A DNA stretch of 36,562 bases from a virus (IMGVR_UViG_3300042197_001658:1-36562); one strand, 5' to 3'; counted from the first letter of the stretch, positions 25,896-35,334 are shown. Notes: a model not told the origin generated them from the sequence alone. Translations and numbers: made by a program.

Positions 25896-26637
25896 AAAAG
25901 CCAAAAAATGGTCAGACGCTACAGTTGACCAACTTATGAAACTTGTTGGCAGCCAACGCCCAGTTAGTGCTGCAACCGTTGAAAGTACTGCTGAAGCACT
26001 TGGTGCAGAATTTACAGCACGTAGCGTAGCTAGTAAACTTCGTCAACTTGAAGTAGAAGTTGCTAGCATGGCCAAAGAAAAAACTAGTGCATTTACTGAA
26101 GATGAAGGTGCTGAACTTGCCGAGTTTGTAATTAGTAATGCTGGCGAGCTTACCTATAAACAAATCGCCGAAGAATTCATGGATGGCAAATTTACTGCTA
26201 AACAAATTCAAGGCAAATTACTAGCACTTGAACTCACTGCTAGTGTTAAACCAGCAGACAAAGTAGAAGTTGCCAGAACATACACTGATGCAGAAGAAGC
26301 GAAGTTTATTCAAATGGCAGAGCGCGGTGCATTTATTGAAGATATTGCCGCAGCACTTAATAAAACTGTTGCTAGTGTTCGAGGTAAAGCTCTTAGTCTT
26401 ACGCGCAAGGGTCAGATTGCTAAGATTCCTGCACAGAAAAATAGCTATGCCAAAGAGAATGTTGATCCTGTAGTTCAATTAGGTAATAAAATTCATCAGA
26501 TGACTGTTGCAGAGATTGCAGCGGCTGTTGACAAAACAGAGCGCGGTCTTAAGACACTTTTAACCCGTCGTGGTATTAAAGTTGCAGATTATGATGGAGC
26601 TGCAAAACGAGCTAAAGCAGAAGCCAAAGCTGCCTAA
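25888..26637 (+). CDS. tandem helix-turn-helix repeat protein (249 aa)
   Basis: ATG overlaps the ligase stop by 8 nt. Four related HTH/SANT-like modules of about 50 aa: WSDATVDQLMKLVG...ARSVASKLRQLEV; FTEDEGAELAEFV...AKQIQGKLLALEL; YTDAEEAKFIQMA...VASVRGKALSL; DPVVQLGNKIHQM...ERGLKTLLTRRG, then an Ala/Lys-rich tail. Related in style to the 19735 product. Codons are biased to a regular, high-expression set, and a strong terminator follows. Probably an abundant phage DNA-binding or nucleoid-like protein (inference). Confidence 0.72.
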   Translation: MTEKAKKWSDATVDQLMKLVGSQRPVSAATVESTAEALGAEFTARSVASKLRQLEVEVASMAKEKTSAFTEDEGAELAEFVISNAGELTYKQIAEEFMDGKFTAKQIQGKLLALELTASVKPADKVEVARTYTDAEEAKFIQMAERGAFIEDIAAALNKTVASVRGKALSLTRKGQIAKIPAQKNSYAKENVDPVVQLGNKIHQMTVAEIAAAVDKTERGLKTLLTRRGIKVADYDGAAKRAKAEAKAA

Positions 26638-26654
26638 GTAGTAATAAAAACCCA

Positions 26655-26687
26655 GGCCGGGAGAGGTAAAATGCTCCCGGCCTTTTT
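26655..26687 (+). terminator. strong intrinsic terminator
   Basis: GGCCGGGAG (26655-26663), loop AGGTAAAATG, CTCCCGGCC (26674-26682), TTTTT. Nine perfect GC-rich pairs. Ends the ligase/HTH transcript. Confidence 0.95.
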
Positions 26688-26700
26688 CCTTTAGGCCAGT

Positions 26701-27000
26701 ATGAAAGTTACAATTACCTATCATGATAATCAGAGTTTTACAGTAGAAGAAGTAGTAAAATTAGCTACTGACAACTATGGCCGCACTGCACAAGTTGAGG
26801 TAATGCCAGAATCTACAATGGCTTACGATCATATATACTTCGGCCTACAACAGTTAGTAACGCATGAGCAGCTTAGCTTATTGTTCGAACGAGATGCAAG
26901 CTATCAACAAGATATTAAACGATTACGACAAGAAGTACTATACAAAGTAACGGAAATTATAGATCAAGTTATCATAGACAATGAATCGAAAGTAGGTTAA
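26701..27000 (+). CDS. hypothetical protein (99 aa) before the helicase
   Basis: ATG 26701 directly after the terminator region, no obvious Shine-Dalgarno. N-terminal beta strands (MKVTITYHDNQSFTVEEVVK) and a long C-terminal helix (RDASYQQDIKRLRQEVLYKV). It sits where helicase loaders or SSB-like genes occur in other phages, but no loader motif is seen. Confidence 0.72.
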   Translation: MKVTITYHDNQSFTVEEVVKLATDNYGRTAQVEVMPESTMAYDHIYFGLQQLVTHEQLSLLFERDASYQQDIKRLRQEVLYKVTEIIDQVIIDNESKVG

Positions 27001-27001
27001 T

Positions 27002-28381
27002 TTGGATACAAGTGCAGTAGTCTTAAATAAACTACTAGCAGAGCAAAACCTAGAATTATGGGCACGACTCAAGCTAGTATTTTTAGACCCTGCGTACAGC
27101 TCTCTTTACAGTGCAATCAATAAACATTATGAAAAGTACCATCAGGTACCTAGTTTTGATGATTTAGCATTAACCATAAGGGAGGGACCAGCGTCTAAGA
27201 CGTTAGCTACTCTCCGCTTAACGGAAGTGCCTGACGTTAGTGCAGAAATTGCACTAGATGCATTAATAGATCAATATACACAAAACGAAACTGTAAAATT
27301 ATTAGACAAATTCGTAGATAAACTGCCACTTTACGATACTAATGAAATAAAAGAAAACTTATCTACTATAGCTATGACTATAGAGGAAAAGACCCATACC
27401 AGTGAAAAAGTATTTACTATGGCTGATATGATGTTATTTCGTCACCCAGACGATTTGGAGAAAGAACGTGTTTATTTGGGACTTAATAATACTTTTGATG
27501 CTGTTCTTGGTGGTGTGGCTAGACAAGAACTCATACTCATCGGCGGAAAGCGAGGCAGCGGTAAAAGTATTACTAGCAGTAATATTTTTATTAATCAGTA
27601 TGAGAATGGGAATAGCTCAATATATTTCTCTATAGAAATGACAGCATACGAGGTTATGGAACGTAATCTTAGTATACTAGCTGGTGTAGACCTACAAAGA
27701 TTAAAGCAAAATAAACTAACTGATGACGAAGTACTAAAGGTAGTAAAAGCTAGAGCAGGCATGTTTCAAGAATCAGATCAAACTGTACTAGACTTCTTAC
27801 GTCATCGTGATAGATTTAAATTTGAAGAAACTCTAGTGCGAAATCATCAACTAAAGCCAGATAATCAAATGATTATTGTTGATGACAGAGACCTTACCAT
27901 TAGCAGTATTGATCTACATATTGGCAAAGCCAAAGCTAAATTTGGTGATCGGCTGCAGGTTGTAGTAGTTGACTACTTAAATCAAATTGTAATTGAAGGT
28001 GCTGATATGTACGACTGGAAGCCTCAAATTGAGGTATCAAAGAAACTAAAGAATTTAGCTAGAAAGTACGAAGTTGTCTTAGTAAGTCCCTATCAAATTG
28101 ATGCAACTGGTGAGGCAAGATTTGCTAAAGGTATATTAGACGCTGCCGACATTGCACTGGTTATGGAGGCACACGATAAAAGTAGTAATGCTATTAGTTT
28201 TGAAACTACTAAAATTCGTGGCGGAAAAGAGATGAAATTTACCAGTCCAATTGATTGGGAAACATTAAAAATTAGTCCGCAGAGTATAGAAAAACCACAA
28301 GAAAAAGAAACAATTAAAAAAGCCGGAAAGAAAAACTTAAAACAAGATGATGCTAGTGCTGATTTACCTTGGGACGCATAA
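27002..28381 (+). CDS. DnaB/gp41-like replicative DNA helicase (459 aa)
   Basis: Start is TTG 27002, one base after the previous stop, with AGTAGG upstream. RecA-fold helicase: Walker A GGKRGSGKSITSS (about 180), VYFSIEMTAYEVMER-like motif (IYFSIEMTAYEVMERNLSI), Walker B VVVVDYLNQIV (about 320), and the sensor segment EVVLVSPYQIDATGEAR and TTKIRGGKEMKF. The N-terminal 150 residues form a helical domain with SFDDLALTIREG, like gp41/DnaB N-domains. Unwinds DNA 5'-3' at the fork, working with the adjacent primase. Overlaps the primase gene by one base. Confidence 0.9.
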   Translation: MDTSAVVLNKLLAEQNLELWARLKLVFLDPAYSSLYSAINKHYEKYHQVPSFDDLALTIREGPASKTLATLRLTEVPDVSAEIALDALIDQYTQNETVKLLDKFVDKLPLYDTNEIKENLSTIAMTIEEKTHTSEKVFTMADMMLFRHPDDLEKERVYLGLNNTFDAVLGGVARQELILIGGKRGSGKSITSSNIFINQYENGNSSIYFSIEMTAYEVMERNLSILAGVDLQRLKQNKLTDDEVLKVVKARAGMFQESDQTVLDFLRHRDRFKFEETLVRNHQLKPDNQMIIVDDRDLTISSIDLHIGKAKAKFGDRLQVVVVDYLNQIVIEGADMYDWKPQIEVSKKLKNLARKYEVVLVSPYQIDATGEARFAKGILDAADIALVMEAHDKSSNAISFETTKIRGGKEMKFTSPIDWETLKISPQSIEKPQEKETIKKAGKKNLKQDDASADLPWDA

Positions 28382-29226
28382 TGACAGATCCAATCCTAGA
28401 ACTACTACAAAAGAACAGCTTAGCTTATACAGTAAGTGGCAGAGACTACTTAGTCAAATGCCTAAACCCAGAACATGAAGATAATAACCCTAGTTTTCGA
28501 ATTGATAGAATGAGTGGTGCCGCCCATTGTTTTAGTTGTGGGTTTAAAACTAACATCTTTAAATATTTTGGTGTATTTACTAATCCTGTGCCACTTAGGA
28601 TTGCTAATCTTAAAAAGAAACTACAAGAACTTAATACAAAACGAGAAGTAGATATACCACTAGGGCATACGCCCTGGACTAAACCTTTTCGTGGTATTAG
28701 TAGCCAAACACTAAAACATTTTGATGCATTTTATACCAATCAAGTAGAAAAATTACAAGATCGTATAGTATTTCCTATACGAGATGTAACTAATGAAATC
28801 AAGGTATTTGTAGGTCGCCATACACTAAGTAATGTAAATCCTAGATATATTAACTATCCTAGCGGCGTGCAACTACCATTATTTCCTAGTTACCTAGAGC
28901 AACCTAGTCGTAGTATCGTTCTAGTAGAGGGCGTATTTGATATGCTTAATCTTTATGATAAAGGAGTTAAAAATGCAGTCTGCTGTTTTGGCACAAATAC
29001 ACTACAAAATACTACAAAGCAAAAACTCTTACCATTTAAAGCACAAGGTGTTACGAACATATACATCTTATTTGACGGCGATGAAGCAGGCGAAAAAGCA
29101 GCACGTCAGCTTAAGCCAACGCTAGAAGATGACTTTATAGTGGAAATAATTAAACTGCCAGATGGTGTTGATCCTGGCGAATTAGATCAGTTTGATGTAA
29201 TGAGCATAAAAGAGTATATTCAATGA
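28381..29226 (+). CDS. DNA primase (CHC2 zinc finger plus Toprim, 281 aa)
   Basis: ATG 28381 overlapping the helicase stop (TAATG); an in-frame TTG further upstream is not needed. Zinc-binding Cys27, His32, Cys50, Cys53 (KCLNPEHED, HCFSCG). Toprim domain with LVEGVFDMLNL (about 181) and ILFDGDEAGEKAA (about 229). Short compared with bacterial DnaG because it lacks the helicase-binding C-domain. Makes RNA primers for the Pol I-like polymerase. The gene order helicase-primase-polymerase with overlaps is a compact replisome operon. Confidence 0.92.
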   Translation: MTDPILELLQKNSLAYTVSGRDYLVKCLNPEHEDNNPSFRIDRMSGAAHCFSCGFKTNIFKYFGVFTNPVPLRIANLKKKLQELNTKREVDIPLGHTPWTKPFRGISSQTLKHFDAFYTNQVEKLQDRIVFPIRDVTNEIKVFVGRHTLSNVNPRYINYPSGVQLPLFPSYLEQPSRSIVLVEGVFDMLNLYDKGVKNAVCCFGTNTLQNTTKQKLLPFKAQGVTNIYILFDGDEAGEKAARQLKPTLEDDFIVEIIKLPDGVDPGELDQFDVMSIKEYIQ

Positions 29227-31502
29227 AAATTGCCGTAATTGACAAAGCACCTAACCGTACAAGATATAGTGATTATTTTAACTTTGATTTTGAACACTTT
29301 CACATGAGTTCAAAACCTATTACAAAATTACTAAAAAAAGATGTCGACTTAGATATTGATACCGATCTCTACGATTTAGTGATCTTGGTAGGCGCTGAGG
29401 CGGCTAAAGAGTATGCTAAAATTACTAGTGTAACTAACTATGCCGGTCAACTAGTAAATGAAAAGTTTATACCTATCAGTAACCCTGCAATGTTGGCATT
29501 TAAGCCAGAAGGCAAGCCTGATTTTGAGCGTGCACTAGACAAAATACATAAGCATATAAATGGCGAAACTCGTGGTGTTAAAACTGGTGATTTTAAGGGT
29601 ATTGATAATGAAGCAGAAGCACTAGCTTTCTTCCAAGAAGTACTAGACAACGCACAAGGTATTGTTGCTGTAGACACAGAAACAACTGGTCTTTATCCGC
29701 GCGATGGGTATGTACTCGGCATTAGCATTAGTTATAAACCAAATCACGGTAGATATATTAGCTGTGATTGTATTGGTGAAAGTACGTTTAAGCTATTGCA
29801 GGAAATTTGTACACGTTTTACCGTAGTGTTTCATAATATGAAATTTGACTATAAAATGCTTAAATATCATCTTGACCTAGAATTTGATCGCACTAAAGTA
29901 CACGATACTATGGTTATGCACTATGTACTAGACGAAACAGATGGTCACGGCCTAAAAGACTTAGCACTAAAGTACACAGACTATGGCGACTATGATGCTA
30001 AACTGGATGAATTTAAGAAGGAATATTGCCGTCAACACGGTATACTCAACGAGAACTTTACCTACGACTTAATACCATTTGACATTATCAGCGAATATGC
30101 TAGTATAGATACAGCAGTTACACTAGAACTATTTAACAAGTTTTGGCCTATTGTACAAAAGAATGACAATTTGCGTAAAGTATACACAGAAATATTAATT
30201 CCAGGTACACTATTCCTAATGGACATGGAAGAAGTAGGTATTCCTATTAGCCGTGAACGTATGCAACTAGCAGACGCCTATCTCTCAACTAAGATTGAAG
30301 AAGCTAAACAGCATATTTATACTTTTGACGAAGTAAAACAATTTGAGATACATAACTGCAAGCAGTTTAACCCTAATAGTGTTATACAGTTGCGTAGTAT
30401 CCTATTTGATTATCTAGGATTAACACCCACTGGCAAAAAGACTGGCACAGGTGCGATTAGTACTGATGCAGAAGTCCTAGAACAATTAAGTGAAGAACAT
30501 GAACTTCCTAAAGCGATATTACAAGTACGTAAACTATCCAAAATCCAGAATACATATATACACAAGATACTTCCTGAGCTTGATAAAGATGATAGGATTC
30601 GTACTAATTTTAATCTTATCTTTACCACTAGTGGTCGTCTTTCTAGTAGTGGGAAGTTTAATGCACAACAAATCCCCAGAGATGACCCGATCATCAAAGG
30701 CTGCATCAAAGCTCCACAAGGATACAAAATAGTTAGTCAAGACTTAAGAACTGCTGAGATGTATTATGCTGCTGTGCTGTCAGGTGATAAAAATCTACAA
30801 AAAGTATTTACAGATGGTGGAGACTTTCACAGTAGTATTGCTAAAATGGTGTTTGACTTACCCTGTGATGTAGAGCAGGTAAAGAAAATTTATCCAGATA
30901 TGCGTCAAAGTGCTAAAGCTATTAGTTTTGGTATTTTATATGGCAGTGGAGCTGATAAAGTCAGTGTTACAGTTACTAAAGCAACAGGCCAGCATTATCC
31001 AGTAGATCGTGCCCGTGATGATATTAAACAGTATTTTACAACTTTTAAGAAATTAAAGCAGTGGTTAGACACTCGCAAGGACTTTATTCAACAGAATGGA
31101 TATACTTACTCGTTTTTTGGCCGAAAAAGACGGCTTCCTAACGTATTCAGCAGTGACAAAGGAATCGCAGCCCACGAAGTACGAAGTGGTATTAATTCAG
31201 AAATCCAATCGCTGGCAAGTGACGTTAACTTACTCGGAGCTATTGGAACTGCTAGAGAAATTGTCGAGCGCGGACTTGACGCAAGAATCTTCATGCTTGT
31301 CCATGACTCAATCGTGGCACTTGTTAAGACCGAGCACGTAGAACAATATTGTAGTATACTACAAAAGAATACACAGTATGATTGGGGCTGTAATATTGCG
31401 GGCTACCCAATTGGTGTAGACCAAGACATTGGAGATGACTATAGCTTTGGACATTTTGAGGAAACCTACAACATTACAGAATATAGTTTGGCCCGTATTT
31501 AG
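29223..31502 (+). CDS. family A DNA polymerase with 3'-5' exonuclease (759 aa)
   Basis: Overlaps the primase stop (ATGA). 3'-5' exonuclease: VDTETTGLYP (Exo I, about 150), VVFHNMKFDYKML (Exo II), YASIDTAVTLELF (Exo III). Polymerase: motif A SQDLRTAEMYYA (about 505; the catalytic Asp is present, the following residues differ from the common DYSQIELR), motif B RQSAKAISFGILYGSG (about 561), motif C FMLVHDSIVAL (about 693). No 5' nuclease domain. It is the replicative enzyme, as in T7-like phages. The C-terminus overlaps the next gene. Confidence 0.95.
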   Translation: MKIAVIDKAPNRTRYSDYFNFDFEHFHMSSKPITKLLKKDVDLDIDTDLYDLVILVGAEAAKEYAKITSVTNYAGQLVNEKFIPISNPAMLAFKPEGKPDFERALDKIHKHINGETRGVKTGDFKGIDNEAEALAFFQEVLDNAQGIVAVDTETTGLYPRDGYVLGISISYKPNHGRYISCDCIGESTFKLLQEICTRFTVVFHNMKFDYKMLKYHLDLEFDRTKVHDTMVMHYVLDETDGHGLKDLALKYTDYGDYDAKLDEFKKEYCRQHGILNENFTYDLIPFDIISEYASIDTAVTLELFNKFWPIVQKNDNLRKVYTEILIPGTLFLMDMEEVGIPISRERMQLADAYLSTKIEEAKQHIYTFDEVKQFEIHNCKQFNPNSVIQLRSILFDYLGLTPTGKKTGTGAISTDAEVLEQLSEEHELPKAILQVRKLSKIQNTYIHKILPELDKDDRIRTNFNLIFTTSGRLSSSGKFNAQQIPRDDPIIKGCIKAPQGYKIVSQDLRTAEMYYAAVLSGDKNLQKVFTDGGDFHSSIAKMVFDLPCDVEQVKKIYPDMRQSAKAISFGILYGSGADKVSVTVTKATGQHYPVDRARDDIKQYFTTFKKLKQWLDTRKDFIQQNGYTYSFFGRKRRLPNVFSSDKGIAAHEVRSGINSEIQSLASDVNLLGAIGTAREIVERGLDARIFMLVHDSIVALVKTEHVEQYCSILQKNTQYDWGCNIAGYPIGVDQDIGDDYSFGHFEETYNITEYSLARI

Positions 31503-31992
31503 ACTAGGCGAACGTGAGCCGCAACAACTAGGCGGCTTAGTGTTTTATACTAAACAATACTTAGACTTAGAGCAGGTAAAATTTACTGATACGTATAGAA
31601 TAGTAGACGATAAAAATATCGATAAACCAACACTAGGCCTACGCAGACTACAAATTGGTGAAAAATTATTTTATATAGGTACAGCAATATATTTTTTACA
31701 GGATGTAATAAAGTTATCAAAATCAACTACTTGGTTTATTGACACAGAGGGTAAAGTTTTTCAACATAAAAAATCTACGCGCGCCAAGCTAGAAACATAC
31801 AGGATCAAACAAATATTTCCTGCGCAGGGCATAGGGTGTGTACTAGAAGTATATGGTCTAGCTGAGCGATTTAAAAGCCTACAAGTACCAAAAGAAACAG
31901 AACCTTATTGTGGAATATTAACTTATTATGGCAGCAATTTATTATATGGATATTATAGTGAACCAATTAAACCTACTTGGAGGCTAGTGTGA
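31435..31992 (+). CDS. hypothetical protein (up to 185 aa), start uncertain
   Basis: Frame open from TTG/ATG near 31429-31435 inside the polymerase gene; the reading from about 31485 on (VWPVFRLGEREPQQLGGLVF) is clearly coding and a start closer to there is possible. Mostly beta-rich, with KLFYIGTAIYFLQDVIKL and a Lys/Arg-rich middle (KKSTRAKLE). No domain recognised. Sits between polymerase and UvsW-like helicase, so a replication accessory role is plausible. Confidence 0.65.
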   Translation: MTIALDILRKPTTLQNIVWPVFRLGEREPQQLGGLVFYTKQYLDLEQVKFTDTYRIVDDKNIDKPTLGLRRLQIGEKLFYIGTAIYFLQDVIKLSKSTTWFIDTEGKVFQHKKSTRAKLETYRIKQIFPAQGIGCVLEVYGLAERFKSLQVPKETEPYCGILTYYGSNLLYGYYSEPIKPTWRLV

Positions 31993-33281
31993 AAGCTATT
32001 ATTAGTAATAGAATTTACATGGACAATCCAGGCAGTGCTGCTAGTAAATTTATTATGAATACACTTACCTACAAAATACAGAAGAATACTGGTAGCAAAA
32101 AGTTTGTTAGTGTAGAAACTATTAAAAACTATAAAAGTTTTAGTGGTGGTATATTAAGTGTACCACAAGGTCGCACAGATCTAATACCAGACGGCTATAG
32201 CCTAGTTGATAAGCGAGTTACTGTGCCAGTGCCTTTTCCTACACCTAAATATCAACTTAGATCGGATCAGCAAGAAGTCTATGATCAAGTTACGGATACT
32301 TGCTTTATTAATGCGCTACCAGGCTGGGGAAAAACATTCACTGCCTTACATATCGCACATAAATGGGCACAAAAAACACTAATAGTAACTCATACTACTG
32401 CACTGCGTGATCAATGGCGTGAGGAGATTGAAGCATTATTTGGCATAGCACCTGGTATAATAGGCAGTGGTAATTTTGACATAGAAGATCACTTTATTGT
32501 AGTTGGTAATGTGCAGAGTATAGTAAAAAATCTAAGTAAACTTGGCAAAGAATTTGGTACGATAATCTTAGACGAAGCACATCACTGCCCTGCTACAACC
32601 TTTAGTCAAACTATAGATAGCTTTCACAGCAGATATAGGCTAGCACTTAGTGGCACTATGCAACGCAAAGATGGTAAACACGTAATATTTCAAGACTATT
32701 TTGGCACTACAGTATTTAAACCTGAACAAGCCAATACTATTAATCCAGTAGTACACTTAGTAAAAAGTAATATTACACTAAAGCCCAATGTGCCCTGGGT
32801 AGAGAAAATTAATGAATTAACGCAAAATGACTATTATAGAAAGTTTATTGCTGGTATTGCTAGTTATCATATTATGGCAGGCCATTCCGTACTGGTAGTT
32901 GCAGATCGTGTCGAATTTTTAGAAAAGGTAAAAGAATATGTTGGAGAAACGTGTTTGTTGGTTACTGGCAACACCAGCTTTGAAGAACGGCAATATGCAA
33001 AAGAGCAAATCCTTAACAAACAAAAAATGTGCATTGCTGGTAGCAGACAAATCTTTAGTGAAGGAATCTCAATCAACATACTCAGCTGCGTTATCCTAGC
33101 AGTACCAATGAGTAATGATAGTTTACTAGAACAAATTGTAGGCAGAATAATGCGCGAACATCCAGGCAAACTGAATCCTATAGTAGTAGACGTTCAATTT
33201 AGCGGCTGGGCTGATAAAAAGCAAAATAATGATAGGCTTGGCCTGTATATGAAAAAAGGCTGGGAAATAGTATCGGTATAG
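31989..33281 (+). CDS. superfamily 2 DNA helicase, UvsW-like (430 aa)
   Basis: Start GTG 31989, chosen because TTGGAGG (31977-31983) gives a good ribosome site and a GTGA overlap with the previous stop. SF2 motifs: ALPGWGKTFTAL (Walker A, about 112), TLIVTHTTALRDQW (Ia), IILDEAHHCPA (DEAH, about 195), LALSGTMQRKDG (III), and SNDSLLEQIVGRIMRE (VI, about 382). N-terminal 90 residues form the UvsW-type substrate-recognition domain. In T4, UvsW drives branch migration and resolves R-loops and stalled forks; a similar role is expected. Confidence 0.9.
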   Translation: MKAIISNRIYMDNPGSAASKFIMNTLTYKIQKNTGSKKFVSVETIKNYKSFSGGILSVPQGRTDLIPDGYSLVDKRVTVPVPFPTPKYQLRSDQQEVYDQVTDTCFINALPGWGKTFTALHIAHKWAQKTLIVTHTTALRDQWREEIEALFGIAPGIIGSGNFDIEDHFIVVGNVQSIVKNLSKLGKEFGTIILDEAHHCPATTFSQTIDSFHSRYRLALSGTMQRKDGKHVIFQDYFGTTVFKPEQANTINPVVHLVKSNITLKPNVPWVEKINELTQNDYYRKFIAGIASYHIMAGHSVLVVADRVEFLEKVKEYVGETCLLVTGNTSFEERQYAKEQILNKQKMCIAGSRQIFSEGISINILSCVILAVPMSNDSLLEQIVGRIMREHPGKLNPIVVDVQFSGWADKKQNNDRLGLYMKKGWEIVSV

Positions 33282-33291
33282 AAATTTTAAC

Positions 33292-33320
33292 TTGCACTGG
33301 TATGTGTATTGTGGTATAAT
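33292..33320 (+). promoter_or_regulatory. promoter giving a leaderless transcript
   Basis: -35 TTGCAC (33292-33297), 17 bp, -10 TATAAT (33315-33320), then only ATATT before ATG 33326. As at 24063, the transcript should begin at or next to the start codon. Confidence 0.82.
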
Positions 33321-33325
33321 ATATT

Positions 33326-33682
33326 ATGAATCAAAAAAGTTCTCTAAAGTTTAACCTTGAAAAGCTAGAAAAACTAGCCAAAGGTGATCCAATTAAATTA
33401 GTTGAATTACTAGAAACATATTACAAAGGATTTAATAATAAATTATCAGGCACTAGTTATTTGCTAGCACCAGATAAATTATTTTTTGATCATACCACAG
33501 ACGTACTATTTAAATCGCAGTATATACAGCTAGCGGCACGTAGAAGTTATCAGCAGTATAAAGATTTAGGTTACAAACATTTAGACTTAAGTTATTATCC
33601 AGACCTAAAAATTGACGCACTAAAATACAATCCGCTAATAACAATTAACAACAACAAATTATATTTCAAATACGAGGAATAA
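33326..33682 (+). CDS. hypothetical protein (118 aa)
   Basis: No Shine-Dalgarno; starts 6 nt after the -10 box, so likely leaderless. Helical N-terminus (KFNLEKLEKLAKGDPIKLVE), Tyr-rich middle and C-terminus (YQQYKDLGYKHLDLSYYPDL). Directly followed (same-base junction) by the SSB-like gene. Function unknown. Confidence 0.75.
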   Translation: MNQKSSLKFNLEKLEKLAKGDPIKLVELLETYYKGFNNKLSGTSYLLAPDKLFFDHTTDVLFKSQYIQLAARRSYQQYKDLGYKHLDLSYYPDLKIDALKYNPLITINNNKLYFKYEE

Positions 33683-34324
33683 ATGGCACTTAGCTTTAAA
33701 CAAACTAAAGGTAAAGCAGCTACAAACAAAGTAGAAACTTACGAATACAAAGACGGCGAAAATACTGTTAGACTAGTTGGCGGAGTTTTGCCACGTTATA
33801 TTTACTGGACTAAAGGCACTAATGATAAGGATATTCCTATTGAGTGCTTGGCCTTTAGCCGCGAAAAAGAAAAGTTTGACAATTTAGAAAAGGATCACGT
33901 ACCTGACTACTATCCTGATCTAAAATGCAGCTGGAGCTACTCTATTAACTGTGTCGATCCTAAAGACGGTAAGGTTAAAGCACTAAATCTTAAAAAGAAA
34001 TTGTTTGAACAGATTCTTACAGCAGCAGAAGATTTAGGTGATCCCACAGACTATGATACAGGCTGGGATGTAGTATTTAAGCGTCAAAAAACTGGCCCAC
34101 TTGCATTTAATGTTGAATATACACTACAAGTATTACGTTGCAAGCCTCGCGCTCTTACACCGGCAGAAAGAGCTGCTGCAGATAGTGCACAAAGCATTGA
34201 TGAAAAATTTCCAAGACCTACAGCAGATGAAGTTAAAGCTCTCTTAGAAAAGATTACCACAGCTAACTCTGAAGGCGATGATCTAGACGAAAGTCAAGCC
34301 GAAGCTATCAAAGAACTAGGTTAA
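33683..34324 (+). CDS. probable phage single-stranded DNA-binding protein (213 aa)
   Basis: ATG 33683 follows AGGAATAA. N-terminal basic segment (FKQTKGKAATNKVET), then an OB-like beta-rich core with aromatic residues (TVRLVGGVLPRYIYWTKG, PDLKCSWSYSINCVDPKDG, FNVEYTLQVLRCKPR), and a helical, acidic tail ending EGDDLDESQAEAIKELG. Size, position between UvsW-like helicase and SbcCD genes, and acidic C-terminus fit a gp32-type SSB. No zinc site. Terminator follows. Assignment from pattern and context. Confidence 0.62.
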   Translation: MALSFKQTKGKAATNKVETYEYKDGENTVRLVGGVLPRYIYWTKGTNDKDIPIECLAFSREKEKFDNLEKDHVPDYYPDLKCSWSYSINCVDPKDGKVKALNLKKKLFEQILTAAEDLGDPTDYDTGWDVVFKRQKTGPLAFNVEYTLQVLRCKPRALTPAERAAADSAQSIDEKFPRPTADEVKALLEKITTANSEGDDLDESQAEAIKELG

Positions 34325-34330
34325 TAACAA

Positions 34331-34365
34331 GGCCCGGTAATTTAGGTTACTGGGCCATTATTTTT
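34331..34365 (+). terminator. intrinsic terminator after the SSB-like gene
   Basis: GGCCCGGTAA (34331-34340), loop TTTAGG, TTACTGGGCC (34347-34356, one G-U), then ATTATTTTT. Separates SSB from the recombination nuclease genes. Confidence 0.88.
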
Positions 34366-34374
34366 GAGAAATCA

Positions 34375-35334
34375 ATGAAAGTACTATTTTGTGCAGATAT
34401 ACATATAAAATTAGGTCAAAAGAATGTACCACAAGATTGGGCCAGAAATAGATACAATTTATTGTGGCAGCAATTAGCTGAGCAACAAACCAATGCCGAC
34501 TTATTTGTTATCGGCGGTGACGTATTTGATAAATTGCCTAGCATGGAAGAGCTGGAAATATACTTTGACATGATCGGTCACTGTAATATCAACACTATTA
34601 TATACAGCGGCAATCATGAAGCAGTTAAAAAATCTACAACATTTTTAACTAATCTAGCTAAGGCCACTAATCGAATGAATCGAAAGGTTATTATAGTAGA
34701 TGACTACTACAGTGACTATGGTATTGAGTTTGTTCCCTATAATAAACTAAAAGATTTTGAGCAAAGTAATCCTTGGCCTGAAGGCGGCGAAATATTATGT
34801 ACGCATGTTCGTGGTAGTATACCTCCACATGTAACGCCAGAAGTAAATCTAGATATTTTTAGTGGTTGGGATGTAGTCTTAGCCGGAGATCTACACAGTT
34901 ACGAAAACTGTCAACAAAATATCTTATACCCAGGCAGTCCAATAACTACTAGTTTTCATCGTCAACCTGTTGATACAGGTGTAATATTATTAGATACAGA
35001 AACACTAAAACATAACTGGATCAGACTAGAACTGCCACAATTAATACGTAAAACTGTTGGTGTAGGAGACCCTAAACCGCCAACACCTTATCATCATACA
35101 ATTTATCAAGTTGAGGGTGACCTGCAGGAGTTGGGCGAATTAGAAGATAACGAATTAATAGATCGTAAGGTGATCAAGCGCACAAGTGATGTGCAATTAA
35201 TGTTAGATAGCGAAATGCCACTACTAGAAGAAGTGCGTGAGTATTTACGCTATATACTTAATCTACCTGAAACAACTATTGAGCGTGCTGCGGTTGAGGT
35301 TCAAAATTACCTAGATAGGATAGAAAGTGAATGA
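34375..35334 (+). CDS. SbcD/Mre11-like (T4 gp47-type) nuclease subunit (319 aa)
   Basis: Metallophosphoesterase: Asp8 and His10 in FCADIHIKL, Asp49 in GGDVFD, Asn80-His81 in SGNHEAV, His in THVRGSIPPH (about 142), and GDLHSYENC (about 173), then YPGSPITTSFHR. These are all the two-metal ligands of the Mre11/SbcD family. The C-terminal 90 residues are the capping/helical part that binds SbcC. Processes DNA ends for recombination-dependent replication together with the partial gene at the window end. ATG 34375 after TGAGAAATCA. Confidence 0.92.
   Translation: MKVLFCADIHIKLGQKNVPQDWARNRYNLLWQQLAEQQTNADLFVIGGDVFDKLPSMEELEIYFDMIGHCNINTIIYSGNHEAVKKSTTFLTNLAKATNRMNRKVIIVDDYYSDYGIEFVPYNKLKDFEQSNPWPEGGEILCTHVRGSIPPHVTPEVNLDIFSGWDVVLAGDLHSYENCQQNILYPGSPITTSFHRQPVDTGVILLDTETLKHNWIRLELPQLIRKTVGVGDPKPPTPYHHTIYQVEGDLQELGELEDNELIDRKVIKRTSDVQLMLDSEMPLLEEVREYLRYILNLPETTIERAAVEVQNYLDRIESE

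Noticed and set aside
29447-31294. Several minus-strand and alternate frames within the DNA polymerase gene
   Set aside because: The plus-strand polymerase frame has all catalytic motifs; the other frames are compositional shadows without ribosome sites.
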